This document shows, piece by piece, positions 7,165 to 15,506 of a stretch of DNA of 58,118 nt. This DNA is from Anaerosolibacter sp. (GTDB lineage Bacteria > Bacillota > Clostridia > Peptostreptococcales > Thermotaleaceae), in NCBI RefSeq assembly GCF_029240175.1, contig NZ_JARBTM010000022.1:1-58118 (forward strand). Reading direction: 5' to 3'. How positions within the stretch are numbered: the stretch's first letter is position 1; each line of letters begins with the position of its first letter. The notes beneath the pieces are model-generated. The model was not told the origin of the DNA, ran no database searches, and worked only from the letters and a program-made list of their open reading frames with translations. The position numbers were made by a program, and so were the translations under genes.

Positions 7165-8397
7165 TTGATTCGCATCAAGGTCATTGAAGTAAGAAAATGT
7201 TTCAAATTAATAACGATAATTACAACGATACTCATGTTTATTTTATTTTTTTCTGTCCTGATGGTAGAGATCAGAGACGCTTCAGTGGTGAAAGCCAACA
7301 GCATAGAAAATTCCTTGAAAATGGACAGCATTACTCAGAATCAAGATATCCATGATAATATTTTTGTAATGTTGATGAATAAGGCCATACCTCTCATGGA
7401 TGTTATGTATGAAGATACATACGGGACGAAAGATTATAAGGGAATTATGAAATTGGCCCTAAGTCGTCTGATTCACTTTGACTATCAAGACCCTAAAACC
7501 CTTTTACAAGCGCAGATACCTATTGTAAGAGAGGTCGATCCAACCATGGCTATGGAATCTGTGAATAGTAACAACGTGATTACACCCGATGACGCGGCAG
7601 AGGTGCCCATAGAGATTCCAGATGTTCAGCCGAACATAAAGGGGGACGAAGATCAACATAATACAGGAGAAACATCAGAGGTATCCTCTAATCCACAGCA
7701 GACAACCGAAGATCCAATGCCGGGTCTTGAAATTGTGAGCTCCGCAATTCCAGCAAAAATGCCCCAAAAAATAAAATTAGACGATAAGAAGCCAACCATA
7801 TTTATTTTTCACACCCATGCAACAGAATCTTATTTACCAGAAAGCGGAGGGAATTTTCACTCCCTTGAAAATAGAAAATACACAGTACGCCAAGTAGGAG
7901 ATCAATTAGAGGAACACTTATTAAAAAAGGGATATAAACTCATTCATGACGATACAGTCCATGACCATCCGTCTTATGAACAGTCCTATATAAGATCACT
8001 TGAAACCTTAACCAGAAATTTGAAAGAACAGCCTTCTTTGAAAATTGTTCTTGATGTTCACCGTGATGCGGTTATGAATCAAGCCCAAGCGAATAATACA
8101 ATTTCAATAAAAGGAGAAAAGGTTGCAAAATTCCAACTAATCCTCGGTGGGAAAAATGATAACTACGAGCAGTTAAAAACCTTTGCTGATTATTTTTATG
8201 CCAAAAGTGAGAGTATGTACCCCGGATTAGCAAAAAAGACACTAATGAAGGATTATGCGAAGTTTAATCAGTATAATTCAGATTACTACCTGCTTATCGA
8301 GATTGGAAATATATCCAATCATACGGATGAAGCTATCCGTACAGCCAAATATGTGGCGGAGATTATGGATTCAGTGATCCAAGATATCAAGCAATAG
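7165..8397 (+). CDS. spoIIP: Stage II sporulation protein P
   Basis: SpoIIP is a membrane-anchored cell-wall hydrolase (amidase and endopeptidase). It works with SpoIID and SpoIIM to thin septal peptidoglycan and drive engulfment. The protein has one N-terminal membrane helix (about residues 14-35), a low-complexity linker rich in Asp, Glu, Pro and Thr, and the catalytic SpoIIP domain from about residue 205. That domain contains FIFHTHATESYLPE and LDVHRDA, the zinc-ligand regions. Start: GAGAGG lies 8 nt before this TTG, whereas the upstream GTG overlaps the ribosome site. About 410 residues is normal for the family. Confidence 0.93.
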   Translation: MIRIKVIEVRKCFKLITIITTILMFILFFSVLMVEIRDASVVKANSIENSLKMDSITQNQDIHDNIFVMLMNKAIPLMDVMYEDTYGTKDYKGIMKLALSRLIHFDYQDPKTLLQAQIPIVREVDPTMAMESVNSNNVITPDDAAEVPIEIPDVQPNIKGDEDQHNTGETSEVSSNPQQTTEDPMPGLEIVSSAIPAKMPQKIKLDDKKPTIFIFHTHATESYLPESGGNFHSLENRKYTVRQVGDQLEEHLLKKGYKLIHDDTVHDHPSYEQSYIRSLETLTRNLKEQPSLKIVLDVHRDAVMNQAQANNTISIKGEKVAKFQLILGGKNDNYEQLKTFADYFYAKSESMYPGLAKKTLMKDYAKFNQYNSDYYLLIEIGNISNHTDEAIRTAKYVAEIMDSVIQDIKQ

Positions 8398-8398
8398 C

Positions 8399-8426
8399 AA
8401 GAGGAGATATTCATATCCTCTTTTTC
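8399..8426 (+). terminator. Terminator after spoIIP
   Basis: AGAGGA plus TAT pairs with ATATCCTCT across a small bulge, and a run of five Ts follows. It ends the spoIIP transcript. Confidence 0.7.
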
Positions 8427-8508
8427 TTTTGGTTTATAAATAGGCAATTTGTTTTTCAAGGTTGAATAAAACCTAAATAGGATGCTCACACTAGTAATGG
8501 TGATGCAT

Positions 8509-8853
8509 ATGAGTAGAATTGAAAGAAAAAAAGAAGAACAGGCACAAATTAGGGTAAGAGAAAAGCGAGTTCGTGGGAAACTCCTATGGATTGTTGTGCT
8601 CTTTTTTCTTCTTTTTGGCGGTGTAACCGCTGTAGATGAATCTATTCGGTGGATGATGATGCTAGAAGAGCCTAAGGCTTTTGGATACAATAGAATTAGT
8701 AACAGCCTGCATGAGCTTTATATATGTGGCGAAAAGGTATTTGTAGATGAGGAAGAGATTAAGAGCACAGTTTCACAAGCAAAGAATGGAGTAGAAGTTT
8801 TTTTGAAGGTGTTGATAGACAAAAAAGATCAGCTTGTGAAGTTTGAAGACTAG
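8509..8853 (+). CDS. Small single-pass membrane protein of unknown function
   Basis: I do not recognise this family. The 114-residue protein has a very basic N-terminal tail (about residues 1-24), one membrane helix (about 24-43) and a soluble, acidic C-terminal part, so the tail should be cytoplasmic and the C-terminal part outside. A longer reading from position 8482 lacks a ribosome site, whereas GGTGAT sits 4-5 nt before this ATG. It occupies the slot between spoIIP and lepA where B. subtilis has yqxA, another small membrane protein. I see no convincing sequence match, so a shared role is only positional inference. Confidence 0.6.
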   Translation: MSRIERKKEEQAQIRVREKRVRGKLLWIVVLFFLLFGGVTAVDESIRWMMMLEEPKAFGYNRISNSLHELYICGEKVFVDEEEIKSTVSQAKNGVEVFLKVLIDKKDQLVKFED

Positions 8854-9022
8854 GAGCCGGGGAATGCACTCGGCTTATTGCTATTTTATGCATATCAAGG
8901 AAATGGTGGATTTACATATATAGACAATGGAAGGCATAGGTGATATAATCCTATGGGTAATTTCATGAGAAAAGGGGAGTCCCGTCTATAACAGGAAGTA
9001 TGTATACGAAAAAATCGAATTG

Positions 9023-9031
9023 TGTTATAAT
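9023..9031 (+). promoter_or_regulatory. Extended -10 promoter element upstream of lepA
   Basis: TGTTATAAT matches an extended sigma-A -10 box (TG-N-TATAAT). It lies about 38 nt before the lepA start. No good -35 box is visible, as is usual for extended -10 promoters. Confidence 0.55.
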
Positions 9032-9069
9032 GGTAAAGATTATGGGAACGTGTAAAGAGGAGGAGTTGT

Positions 9070-10881
9070 ATGAGCAGTAGCAGACAAAAAAAGATACGGA
9101 ATTTTTGTATCATTGCCCATATTGACCATGGTAAATCAACCCTTGCAGATAGATTAATTGAGAAAACAGGTTTGCTTACCCAACGGGAAATGAAGGATCA
9201 AATATTGGATAATATGGAGCTGGAGAGAGAACGGGGAATTACGATTAAACTCCAGAGCACAAGACTTGTATATAAAGCCCAGGACGGAGAAGAATACATC
9301 CTAAACCTTATTGATACGCCAGGGCACGTAGACTTTACCTATGAGGTATCAAGAAGCTTAGCGGCATGTGAAGGTGCTATCTTGGTGGTGGATGCAGCCC
9401 AAGGGGTAGAAGCCCAGACTCTAGCCAATGTATATTTGGCCATCGATCAAAATCTCGAGATTGTGCCAGTAATCAATAAAATTGACCTGCCCAGTGCTAG
9501 ACCTGATGAAATTAAGGAAGAGGTTGAAGAAATCATTGGCATTGATGCCAGCTATGCACCTCTGATTTCCGCAAAAGAGGGTAAGAACATAGAAGATGTG
9601 TTAGAAGCCGTTGTAAAACATGTGCCGCCTCCAACAGGAGACGAGGAGGGTACACCTCGGGCTTTGATCTTTGACTCCTATTATGACAGCTACAGAGGTG
9701 TGGTAGCGTATGTAAGAGTAAAGGAAGGGACCCTTAAACCAGGTGACAAAATATTGATGATGGCTACAGGGAAAAAATTTGAAATCAATGAAGTCGGGGT
9801 TTTCATACCAGGACCCCTGCCTGTGAACGAGTTAAAAGCTGGGGACGTTGGCTATGTGACAGCCAGCATTAAAAATGTTCAGGATACAAGGGTGGGAGAT
9901 ACGATTACCAGTGCGGTAAATCCAGCGAAAGAGCCATTGCCAGGATATAAAAAGGTTGTACCAATGGTATATTGCGGAATTTACCCTGGTGAGGGAGAAA
10001 AGTACGAGAATGTAAGGGATGCGTTAGAGAAGCTTCAGGTCAATGATGCAGCGCTAGAATTTGAACCAGAAACATCCGTTGCATTAGGATTTGGCTTTAG
10101 ATGTGGTTTCTTAGGACTGCTTCACATGGAAATTATTCAAGAAAGATTAGAACGTGAATTTGATTTAAGTATGGTCACAACCTCCCCAAGTGTTATTTAT
10201 CGGGTGACAAAAACAGATAATGAGGTTTTGATGATTCAAAATCCAACGAACTTACCGTCTCCCCAAGAAATTGCTTATATGGAGGAACCTATTGTTGAAG
10301 CAAAAATTATGCTGCCCAATGATTATGTAGGAAGCGTAATGGAATTATGTCAAGATCGTCGAGGAACCATGAAACATATGGAATACCTTGATGCAAAAAG
10401 GGTAGTTTTACACTATGAGCTTCCCCTAAATGAGGTAATTTACGACTTCTTCGATGCATTGAAATCCAGAACAAGAGGTTATGGATCCTTAGACTATGAA
10501 TTCAAAGAATATCAGCGTTCAAAGCTGGTGAAGCTGGATATCTTATTAAACAGGGAAACTGTGGATGCATTTTCCATGATCGTTCATGAAAGCAAGGCGG
10601 ATTCAAGGGGAAGAGTGATCTGTGAGAAGCTAAAGGAAGTAATTCCTAAGCATATGTTTGCCATTCCCATCCAAGCAGCTGTTGGAACAAAGGTTATTGC
10701 AAGAGAGACCATCAGTGCTTTGAGAAAAGATGTATTGGCTAAATGCTATGGGGGAGATATCACCCGTAAGAAAAAGTTGCTTGAGAAACAAAAAGAAGGA
10801 AAGAAACGAATGAGGCAGCTTGGTAGTGTAGAGGTTCCTCAAGAAGCCTTTATGGCAGTATTGAAATATGATGAAAAATAG
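9070..10881 (+). CDS. lepA: Elongation factor 4 (LepA), ribosome-associated GTPase
   Basis: LepA/EF4 is a translational GTPase that acts on the ribosome during initiation and back-translocation under stress. The 603-residue length is typical. G-domain motifs are clear: AHIDHGKST (P-loop), the switch-I segment [17 protein letters not shown] and NKIDLP. They are followed by domain II, the EF-G-like domains III and V, and the LepA-specific C-terminal domain. The start has GAGGAGG upstream. lepA-hemW-hrcA order is conserved in Firmicutes. Confidence 0.97.
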   Translation: MSSSRQKKIRNFCIIAHIDHGKSTLADRLIEKTGLLTQREMKDQILDNMELERERGITIKLQSTRLVYKAQDGEEYILNLIDTPGHVDFTYEVSRSLAACEGAILVVDAAQGVEAQTLANVYLAIDQNLEIVPVINKIDLPSARPDEIKEEVEEIIGIDASYAPLISAKEGKNIEDVLEAVVKHVPPPTGDEEGTPRALIFDSYYDSYRGVVAYVRVKEGTLKPGDKILMMATGKKFEINEVGVFIPGPLPVNELKAGDVGYVTASIKNVQDTRVGDTITSAVNPAKEPLPGYKKVVPMVYCGIYPGEGEKYENVRDALEKLQVNDAALEFEPETSVALGFGFRCGFLGLLHMEIIQERLEREFDLSMVTTSPSVIYRVTKTDNEVLMIQNPTNLPSPQEIAYMEEPIVEAKIMLPNDYVGSVMELCQDRRGTMKHMEYLDAKRVVLHYELPLNEVIYDFFDALKSRTRGYGSLDYEFKEYQRSKLVKLDILLNRETVDAFSMIVHESKADSRGRVICEKLKEVIPKHMFAIPIQAAVGTKVIARETISALRKDVLAKCYGGDITRKKKLLEKQKEGKKRMRQLGSVEVPQEAFMAVLKYDEK

Positions 10882-10902
10882 TCACCGTAGGGTGACTATT
10901 TT
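10875..10902 (+). terminator. Hairpin overlapping the lepA stop codon
   Basis: ATAGTCACC and GGGTGACTAT pair around a short GTA loop, followed by TTTT. The stem overlaps the lepA stop codon. It may terminate part of the transcription into hemW or protect the lepA mRNA 3' end. Confidence 0.55.
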
Positions 10903-10921
10903 AAATTAGGAGTGAGAAATC

Positions 10922-12061
10922 ATGAAGGAGCTAGGATTGTATATCCATATGCCGTTTTGTTCACAGAAGTGCCATTACTGTGACTTTGCTTCTTTTGCAG
11001 GTGCAGAAGGAAAAATCAAGGACTATATGGATGGATTAATCGTAGAGTTGGATGCTTGGAAGCTGAAATTGGAGGATTATAAGATCAAGTCGGTCTTTAT
11101 AGGAGGTGGAACCCCTACCATTGTCCCTATCCAAGAAATGGATCGTTTATTGGAACACCTCTATCGAAATTTTACTTTCAATGATAATACCGAATTTTCC
11201 ATTGAAGGAAATCCTGGGACTTTCGACAAAGAAAAGCTGGATTTCTATAAAGCCAGTGGCATAAATCGAATGAGCATTGGATTTCAAGCATGGCAAGATA
11301 AGCTTCTATCTAGCTTAGGAAGGGTTCATAGTCAAAAACAATTCATTGAGAACTATCGGTTGGCCAGGGAAGCAGGTTTTGAGAATATCAATGTTGATCT
11401 CATGTTTGGTCTGCCGAATCAAACCATGGATCAATGGAAGGAAACACTTCAGAGAATAGTAGAATTGTGTCCTGATCATATTTCTGCCTACAGTTTAAAG
11501 ATAGAGGAAGGGACGAGATTTGGAAACCTGTATGATCAAGGGTTGTTGGATTTACCAACTGAGGAATTGGATCGGGCGATGTATGAGTACGCCATTGGCT
11601 TTCTAAAGGCCAATAAATATAACCATTATGAAATATCGAATTTTGCGCAAGAAGGCAAGGCGTGCATTCATAACAAAGTATATTGGAATAATGAAGAATA
11701 TGTTGGCATAGGATTGAATGCCCATTCGTACCTGAATAAGCATAGATTTTCAAATACAGGAAACCTAGATGCGTACATTGCTCAAATGAAGAGCCATGGA
11801 GAAGCGATGATAGAAAATATCCCTGTGTCCCAAGAGGATGAAATGGCTGAAACCATGTTTTTAGGGTTAAGAATGATGAGGGGGATTAGTATTCAAGGTT
11901 TTCAGCAGAGATTTGGTATCAATCCTGTGATGAAGTATGAAAAGAAGATTAAGAAAATGATGGCTTTAGGGTTGATCGAAGTAGATGAAAAATGTATTCG
12001 ACTTTCTAGAAAAGGCATAGATTTATCCAATCAAGTTTTTATGGAATTTCTTCCTGATTAA
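10922..12061 (+). CDS. hemW: Radical SAM heme chaperone HemW
   Basis: HemW is a radical-SAM protein that binds heme and delivers it to respiratory proteins. It is often mislabelled as oxygen-independent coproporphyrinogen oxidase. The Fe-S motif is Cys13-x3-Cys17-x2-Cys20 (CSQKCHYC), followed by GGGTPT. The HNKVYW segment matches the HNxxYW heme-binding motif of HemW rather than true HemN. Length of 379 residues is typical. It follows lepA by about 40 nt and probably shares its transcript. Confidence 0.9.
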   Translation: MKELGLYIHMPFCSQKCHYCDFASFAGAEGKIKDYMDGLIVELDAWKLKLEDYKIKSVFIGGGTPTIVPIQEMDRLLEHLYRNFTFNDNTEFSIEGNPGTFDKEKLDFYKASGINRMSIGFQAWQDKLLSSLGRVHSQKQFIENYRLAREAGFENINVDLMFGLPNQTMDQWKETLQRIVELCPDHISAYSLKIEEGTRFGNLYDQGLLDLPTEELDRAMYEYAIGFLKANKYNHYEISNFAQEGKACIHNKVYWNNEEYVGIGLNAHSYLNKHRFSNTGNLDAYIAQMKSHGEAMIENIPVSQEDEMAETMFLGLRMMRGISIQGFQQRFGINPVMKYEKKIKKMMALGLIEVDEKCIRLSRKGIDLSNQVFMEFLPD

Positions 12062-12088
12062 TACCTGAATAAAAAGAGAAAATGAGTC

Positions 12089-12115
12089 TTGACAAAATAT
12101 TTCATTAGTGATAAT
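12089..12115 (+). promoter_or_regulatory. Sigma-A-like promoter of the heat-shock operon
   Basis: A perfect TTGACA box is followed after 15 nt by GATAAT. The spacing is short, but the position fits: about 17 nt upstream of the CIRCE operator, so HrcA bound there would block the start region. Confidence 0.55.
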
Positions 12116-12131
12116 TTAAAATCAGAATAGC

Positions 12132-12158
12132 TTAGCACTCAACGAGAGAGAGTGCTAA
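12132..12158. promoter_or_regulatory. CIRCE operator (HrcA binding site)
   Basis: TTAGCACTC, nine nucleotides, then GAGTGCTAA: a perfect match to the CIRCE inverted repeat. It lies directly before the hrcA ribosome site. It should give HrcA autoregulation and heat induction of the whole downstream operon through dnaJ. Confidence 0.97.
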
Positions 12159-12175
12159 CAAATAGGAGTGATATG

Positions 12176-13207
12176 ATGGAGCTGGGCGATAGAAAGTTAA
12201 AAGTGCTACAGGCAATTATCAGAGACTTTATATCCACAGCAGAACCTGTAGGCTCTAGAACCATTGCAAAAAAATATGATTTAGGAATTAGTTCTGCCAC
12301 CATAAGAAATGAAATGGCTGATCTTGAGGAAATGGGTTATTTAGAACAGCCTCATACCTCAGCGGGCAGAGTTCCTTCTGATAAAGGCTATCGTTTATAT
12401 GTGGATCAGTTGATGATCATCAATAAACTAGAACAGCTTCAGAAGGAAGCCATAAAAAATGCTTTTGTGCAAAAAATGGGAGAAATAGAGCATTTGGTTT
12501 CTTATGCTTCAAAGATTTTGTCCCAAGTAACAAGGCTTACATCAGTGGTTCTATCGCCACAGTTTAAGAATAGTCGGTTAAAGCACGTACAGTTGGTACC
12601 AATTGATGCCTATAAGATACTATTGGTTATGGTAACAGAGTCTGGTACTGTGAAGAACGCAGTGCTTCGTAGCACACAGAATTTCACTATGGATGAACTG
12701 GTGCAAATATCTAAGTTGCTAAACCATAAGCTTCAGGGACTTACCATTGGAGAGATTGATAATATGGTCATCGGTGGTATCAAAAGTGAAGCCCAGATGT
12801 TTCACTCCATGGTGGATTATATAATGCCTGTCCTTATTTCAACATTAGAGGATGCGGAAGAAGTGAAAATTCATTTAGACGGTTTGACCAACATACTTCA
12901 GCTGCCAGAGTATCATAATATTGAAAAGGCTAGAGAGTTTATGTCAATGCTGGAGCATAAGGAAGTTTTAGCGGATATGCTGCTAAATTCCAATGATGAA
13001 GTAAATATTACAATTGGTAGAGAGAACAAGTATGAGGAGATGAGGGAATCAAGTTTGATCACGGCAACCTATAAACTTAATGGCAGAGTTGTAGGGAAGA
13101 TTGGCGTAATTGGACCAACGCGCATGGACTATGAAAACATCATTTCTGTGGTTGACTTTGTAACCAAAAACTTAACCAATATACTAAAGGATAACATTTC
13201 TAAATAA
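12176..13207 (+). CDS. hrcA: Heat-inducible transcription repressor HrcA
   Basis: HrcA represses class I heat-shock genes by binding CIRCE; GroEL-type chaperonins help it to fold. The N-terminal winged helix (about residues 1-75, with SSATIRNEMADLEEMGYL as the recognition region) and the GAF-like dimer domain are present, and 343 residues is typical. The longer reading begins inside the CIRCE right arm and is rejected. AGGAG lies 7 nt before this ATG, although the ATG one codon upstream is also possible. First gene of hrcA-chaperonin-grpE-dnaK-dnaJ. Confidence 0.95.
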   Translation: MELGDRKLKVLQAIIRDFISTAEPVGSRTIAKKYDLGISSATIRNEMADLEEMGYLEQPHTSAGRVPSDKGYRLYVDQLMIINKLEQLQKEAIKNAFVQKMGEIEHLVSYASKILSQVTRLTSVVLSPQFKNSRLKHVQLVPIDAYKILLVMVTESGTVKNAVLRSTQNFTMDELVQISKLLNHKLQGLTIGEIDNMVIGGIKSEAQMFHSMVDYIMPVLISTLEDAEEVKIHLDGLTNILQLPEYHNIEKAREFMSMLEHKEVLADMLLNSNDEVNITIGRENKYEEMRESSLITATYKLNGRVVGKIGVIGPTRMDYENIISVVDFVTKNLTNILKDNISK

Positions 13208-13214
13208 AGGGACA

Positions 13215-13267
13215 ATAGTGCAAAGCACATAAATATGGGTTTTGCACTATTATATGTGCTCTTTTGC
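13215..13267 (+). promoter_or_regulatory. Two mutually exclusive hairpins between hrcA and the chaperonin gene
   Basis: Structure 1 pairs ATAGTGCAAA (13215-13224) with TTTGCACTAT (13241-13250). Structure 2 pairs GCAAA-GCACATA (13220-13231) with TATGTGC-TC-TTTTGC (13253-13267). They share bases 13220-13224, so only one can form. The arrangement resembles an attenuator or a processing site that sets the ratio of hrcA to the distal genes. No ligand or antiterminator site is evident. Confidence 0.5.
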
Positions 13268-13326
13268 GAAATTGAGATAAAGACTACACATAAGTGTGAT
13301 GCAATTCGTTGAGAGGGGTAAGCGCC

Positions 13327-14856
13327 TTGTATATGAAAAATGCCGATGGGGAGAATATAAAAGATAGAAGTACAGCTTTAGATAACAATGTTCAAGCCAT
13401 AAGAGCTGTGGTATCCGCTGTAGAAGGTACCATCGGACCTAAGGGATTGGATTGCATGATTGTAGATGATCAAGGACATTTCATTGTAACCAATGATGGT
13501 GTGACCATTCTCATGGAAATGGACGTGACCCATCCTGCAGCGCTAATGATGGTGAATGCCGCATATGCCCAGCAATGTCAAGCTGGTGATGGCACGACAA
13601 CCATGACCATCATGGCAGGGGCCATGATTGAATCTGCAGTATATCACATGCAGAGAGGGGTATCCGTTCACAAGCTCATAGAGGGAATTAAGATAGGTAC
13701 TTCAGAAGCAATTCAATATATTAAAGGTACTGCTGTGCCTATTGATAAGGAAAATCAGAAGCTGCTTCAGTCTGTGGCAGCTATTGCAGGTAGAGGAAAC
13801 CGGGAAATAGTTGACTTGATCTATCAAGGAGCCCAAATGATTCCGTTCGATAAGATGAAATCAAATGATTATCGTTTTTCCGATCATATTATAGCCATTG
13901 AAGGCACGGAAAATCAGATTCTACAGGGCCTGGTTATTGATAGAAAACCTTTAAGCTATCAAGCAAGCTATCATCAGGAGCAAGCAAAAATATTAATTAT
14001 AGATGACTGCCTTCAACCAGAAACGCTCAGTGAAGAACTCTTGAATACTGAAAGTGGGTTTAATCAATACATAGAAAACCGTAAGCACTTTGAAAAGTGG
14101 ATAGAGAAAATTATTGAGATGAAGGTGAATGCCATTTTTATTGACCGTAGGGTTGATGAATATGGGGAGCAAGCCTTGGTGGATGCAGGAATTATGGTGA
14201 TACATGGGGTGTTAAATGACCAACTCCTTGAATTAGCAGATTTCACAAGGGCTCGACCAATTAAGAAAAATGCTCTGAACAAGAACATAGGGGAACTGGA
14301 AAGCTATTGTGGATATGCAGGCAAAATCGATTATGACCCAGTGTTAGAGCATATAAAAATTACTGAAGGTTTAGGAGAGCCTATGGTGAAGATTATCATA
14401 AGCGCTTCCACAGGACCAATACTTAGGGAAAAGGAAAGAGTAGCAAAGGATGCCGCATCTGCCTTACAGGCTGCTAGTAAATATGGGGTTGTAACAGGCG
14501 GAGGTGCTATTGAACTGGCTTGTACAATGCATTTGGAAGAGCTGAAAAATCGAGTCCTTGGAACAAGCAAGTATGGTATCGATTGTGTGATTGAAGGGCT
14601 GAAGAAACCTATACATCATATGGTAGAGAATGCGGGCTACAATCCATTAGAAAAGCTAGAAGCAGTAATGCAGGCAAGTAGGGATAGCAAAAATCAGTCC
14701 ATTGGAATAGATTGTGAAAGTGGAGAGGTTAAGGATTTGTTTATGCAGGGAATCATCGATCCTGCATGGGTGAAAACAACTGCTATAAACACTGCTTATG
14801 AAATTGCTGAGGCAATTTTAAAGATAAATCTCATCATTAAAGGTAAGAATATGTAA
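13327..14856 (+). CDS. Divergent archaeal-like (group III type) HSP60 chaperonin
   Basis: This is a TCP-1/cpn60-family ATP-driven chaperonin. The ATPase motifs are GPKGLD (about residue 37), TNDGVTIL (55) and GDGTTT (87), and the late equatorial-domain segment VVTGGGAIELA is present. The spacing and the EKERVAKDAASAL helix look like the thermosome rather than GroEL. Archaeal-like group III chaperonins are known in a few Firmicutes such as Carboxydothermus, where they sit in the dnaK operon exactly as here. At about 509 residues it is slightly short for the superfamily, probably in the apical domain. The ribosome site GAGAGGGG favours the TTG at 13327; the ATG two codons on is possible. Confidence 0.88.
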   Translation: MYMKNADGENIKDRSTALDNNVQAIRAVVSAVEGTIGPKGLDCMIVDDQGHFIVTNDGVTILMEMDVTHPAALMMVNAAYAQQCQAGDGTTTMTIMAGAMIESAVYHMQRGVSVHKLIEGIKIGTSEAIQYIKGTAVPIDKENQKLLQSVAAIAGRGNREIVDLIYQGAQMIPFDKMKSNDYRFSDHIIAIEGTENQILQGLVIDRKPLSYQASYHQEQAKILIIDDCLQPETLSEELLNTESGFNQYIENRKHFEKWIEKIIEMKVNAIFIDRRVDEYGEQALVDAGIMVIHGVLNDQLLELADFTRARPIKKNALNKNIGELESYCGYAGKIDYDPVLEHIKITEGLGEPMVKIIISASTGPILREKERVAKDAASALQAASKYGVVTGGGAIELACTMHLEELKNRVLGTSKYGIDCVIEGLKKPIHHMVENAGYNPLEKLEAVMQASRDSKNQSIGIDCESGEVKDLFMQGIIDPAWVKTTAINTAYEIAEAILKINLIIKGKNM

Positions 14857-14885
14857 ATGATAATATATTAGGGTAGGTGGTAATA

Positions 14886-15467
14886 TTGAAAAATACTAGA
14901 GATGATATGGAGAATAAGGCTGTAAATGATGTGAATGAGACCGCTGAAAGTGATTTGGAGGCTCAGAAGCAAGAGTTCGAAGAGCAGGCTAGAGAACAGC
15001 AGCAGGACCAAATATCTGAGATCATTGCGAAGAAGGAAGAAGAAATAAATGATCTAAATAGCCGGTTTTTGCGATTAAATGCTGATTTTCAGAATTACAA
15101 GAAAAGAGCTGAAAAGGAAAAGGCGGATGTATATCAGTTTGGCAATGAAAAAATGATTGCTGATTTACTACCGATTTTAGATAATCTCGAGCGAGCCAAT
15201 AGCTCCGCGAATGAAGAATCCGCCGCTAGCGATAGTATAGCTAAGGGTGTTGAAATGGTAATACAGCAATTCAAAGATATACTAAAAAAGCATGGGGTAG
15301 AGGAGATTCAGGCAGTAGGTGAAGCATTTGATCCGAATCTTCATCATGCAGTGATGCAAGAGGACCATGCTGATTATGAAGCCAATCGAGTGATTGATGT
15401 GTTTCAAAAAGGCTACACCTTAAATGGGAAAGTTATACGACCGAGTATGGTAAAAGTGTCTAATTAA
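14886..15467 (+). CDS. grpE: Nucleotide exchange factor GrpE
   Basis: GrpE releases ADP from DnaK and acts as a thermosensor of the Hsp70 cycle. The protein is about 193 residues. It has an acidic N-terminal tail, a long coiled coil (about residues 20-80) and the C-terminal beta domain (HGVEEIQAVGEAFDPNLHHAVM and GYTLNGKVIRPSMVKV regions). Start: AGGTGG lies 5 nt before this TTG; a GTG 9 nt upstream and an ATG 21 nt downstream are alternatives. It follows the chaperonin gene closely in the heat-shock operon. Confidence 0.93.
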   Translation: MKNTRDDMENKAVNDVNETAESDLEAQKQEFEEQAREQQQDQISEIIAKKEEEINDLNSRFLRLNADFQNYKKRAEKEKADVYQFGNEKMIADLLPILDNLERANSSANEESAASDSIAKGVEMVIQQFKDILKKHGVEEIQAVGEAFDPNLHHAVMQEDHADYEANRVIDVFQKGYTLNGKVIRPSMVKVSN

Positions 15468-15506
15468 TAATAAAATTTTTAATATATTAAAGGAGGAACT
15501 TGTAAT

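Noticed and set aside
10922-12061. HemN, oxygen-independent coproporphyrinogen oxidase
   Set aside because: The HNxxYW motif and 379-residue length fit HemW; true HemN is longer with a different N terminus.
13215-13259. H-type pseudoknot formed by both stems in the hrcA-chaperonin gap
   Set aside because: There is no nucleotide for the first loop, so both stems cannot coexist as a classic pseudoknot; alternatives are more likely.
13327-14856. Ordinary GroEL (group I chaperonin)
   Set aside because: Motif spacing and the sequence around EKERVAKDAASAL and VVTGGGAIE resemble the TCP-1/thermosome type, and no groES is adjacent.
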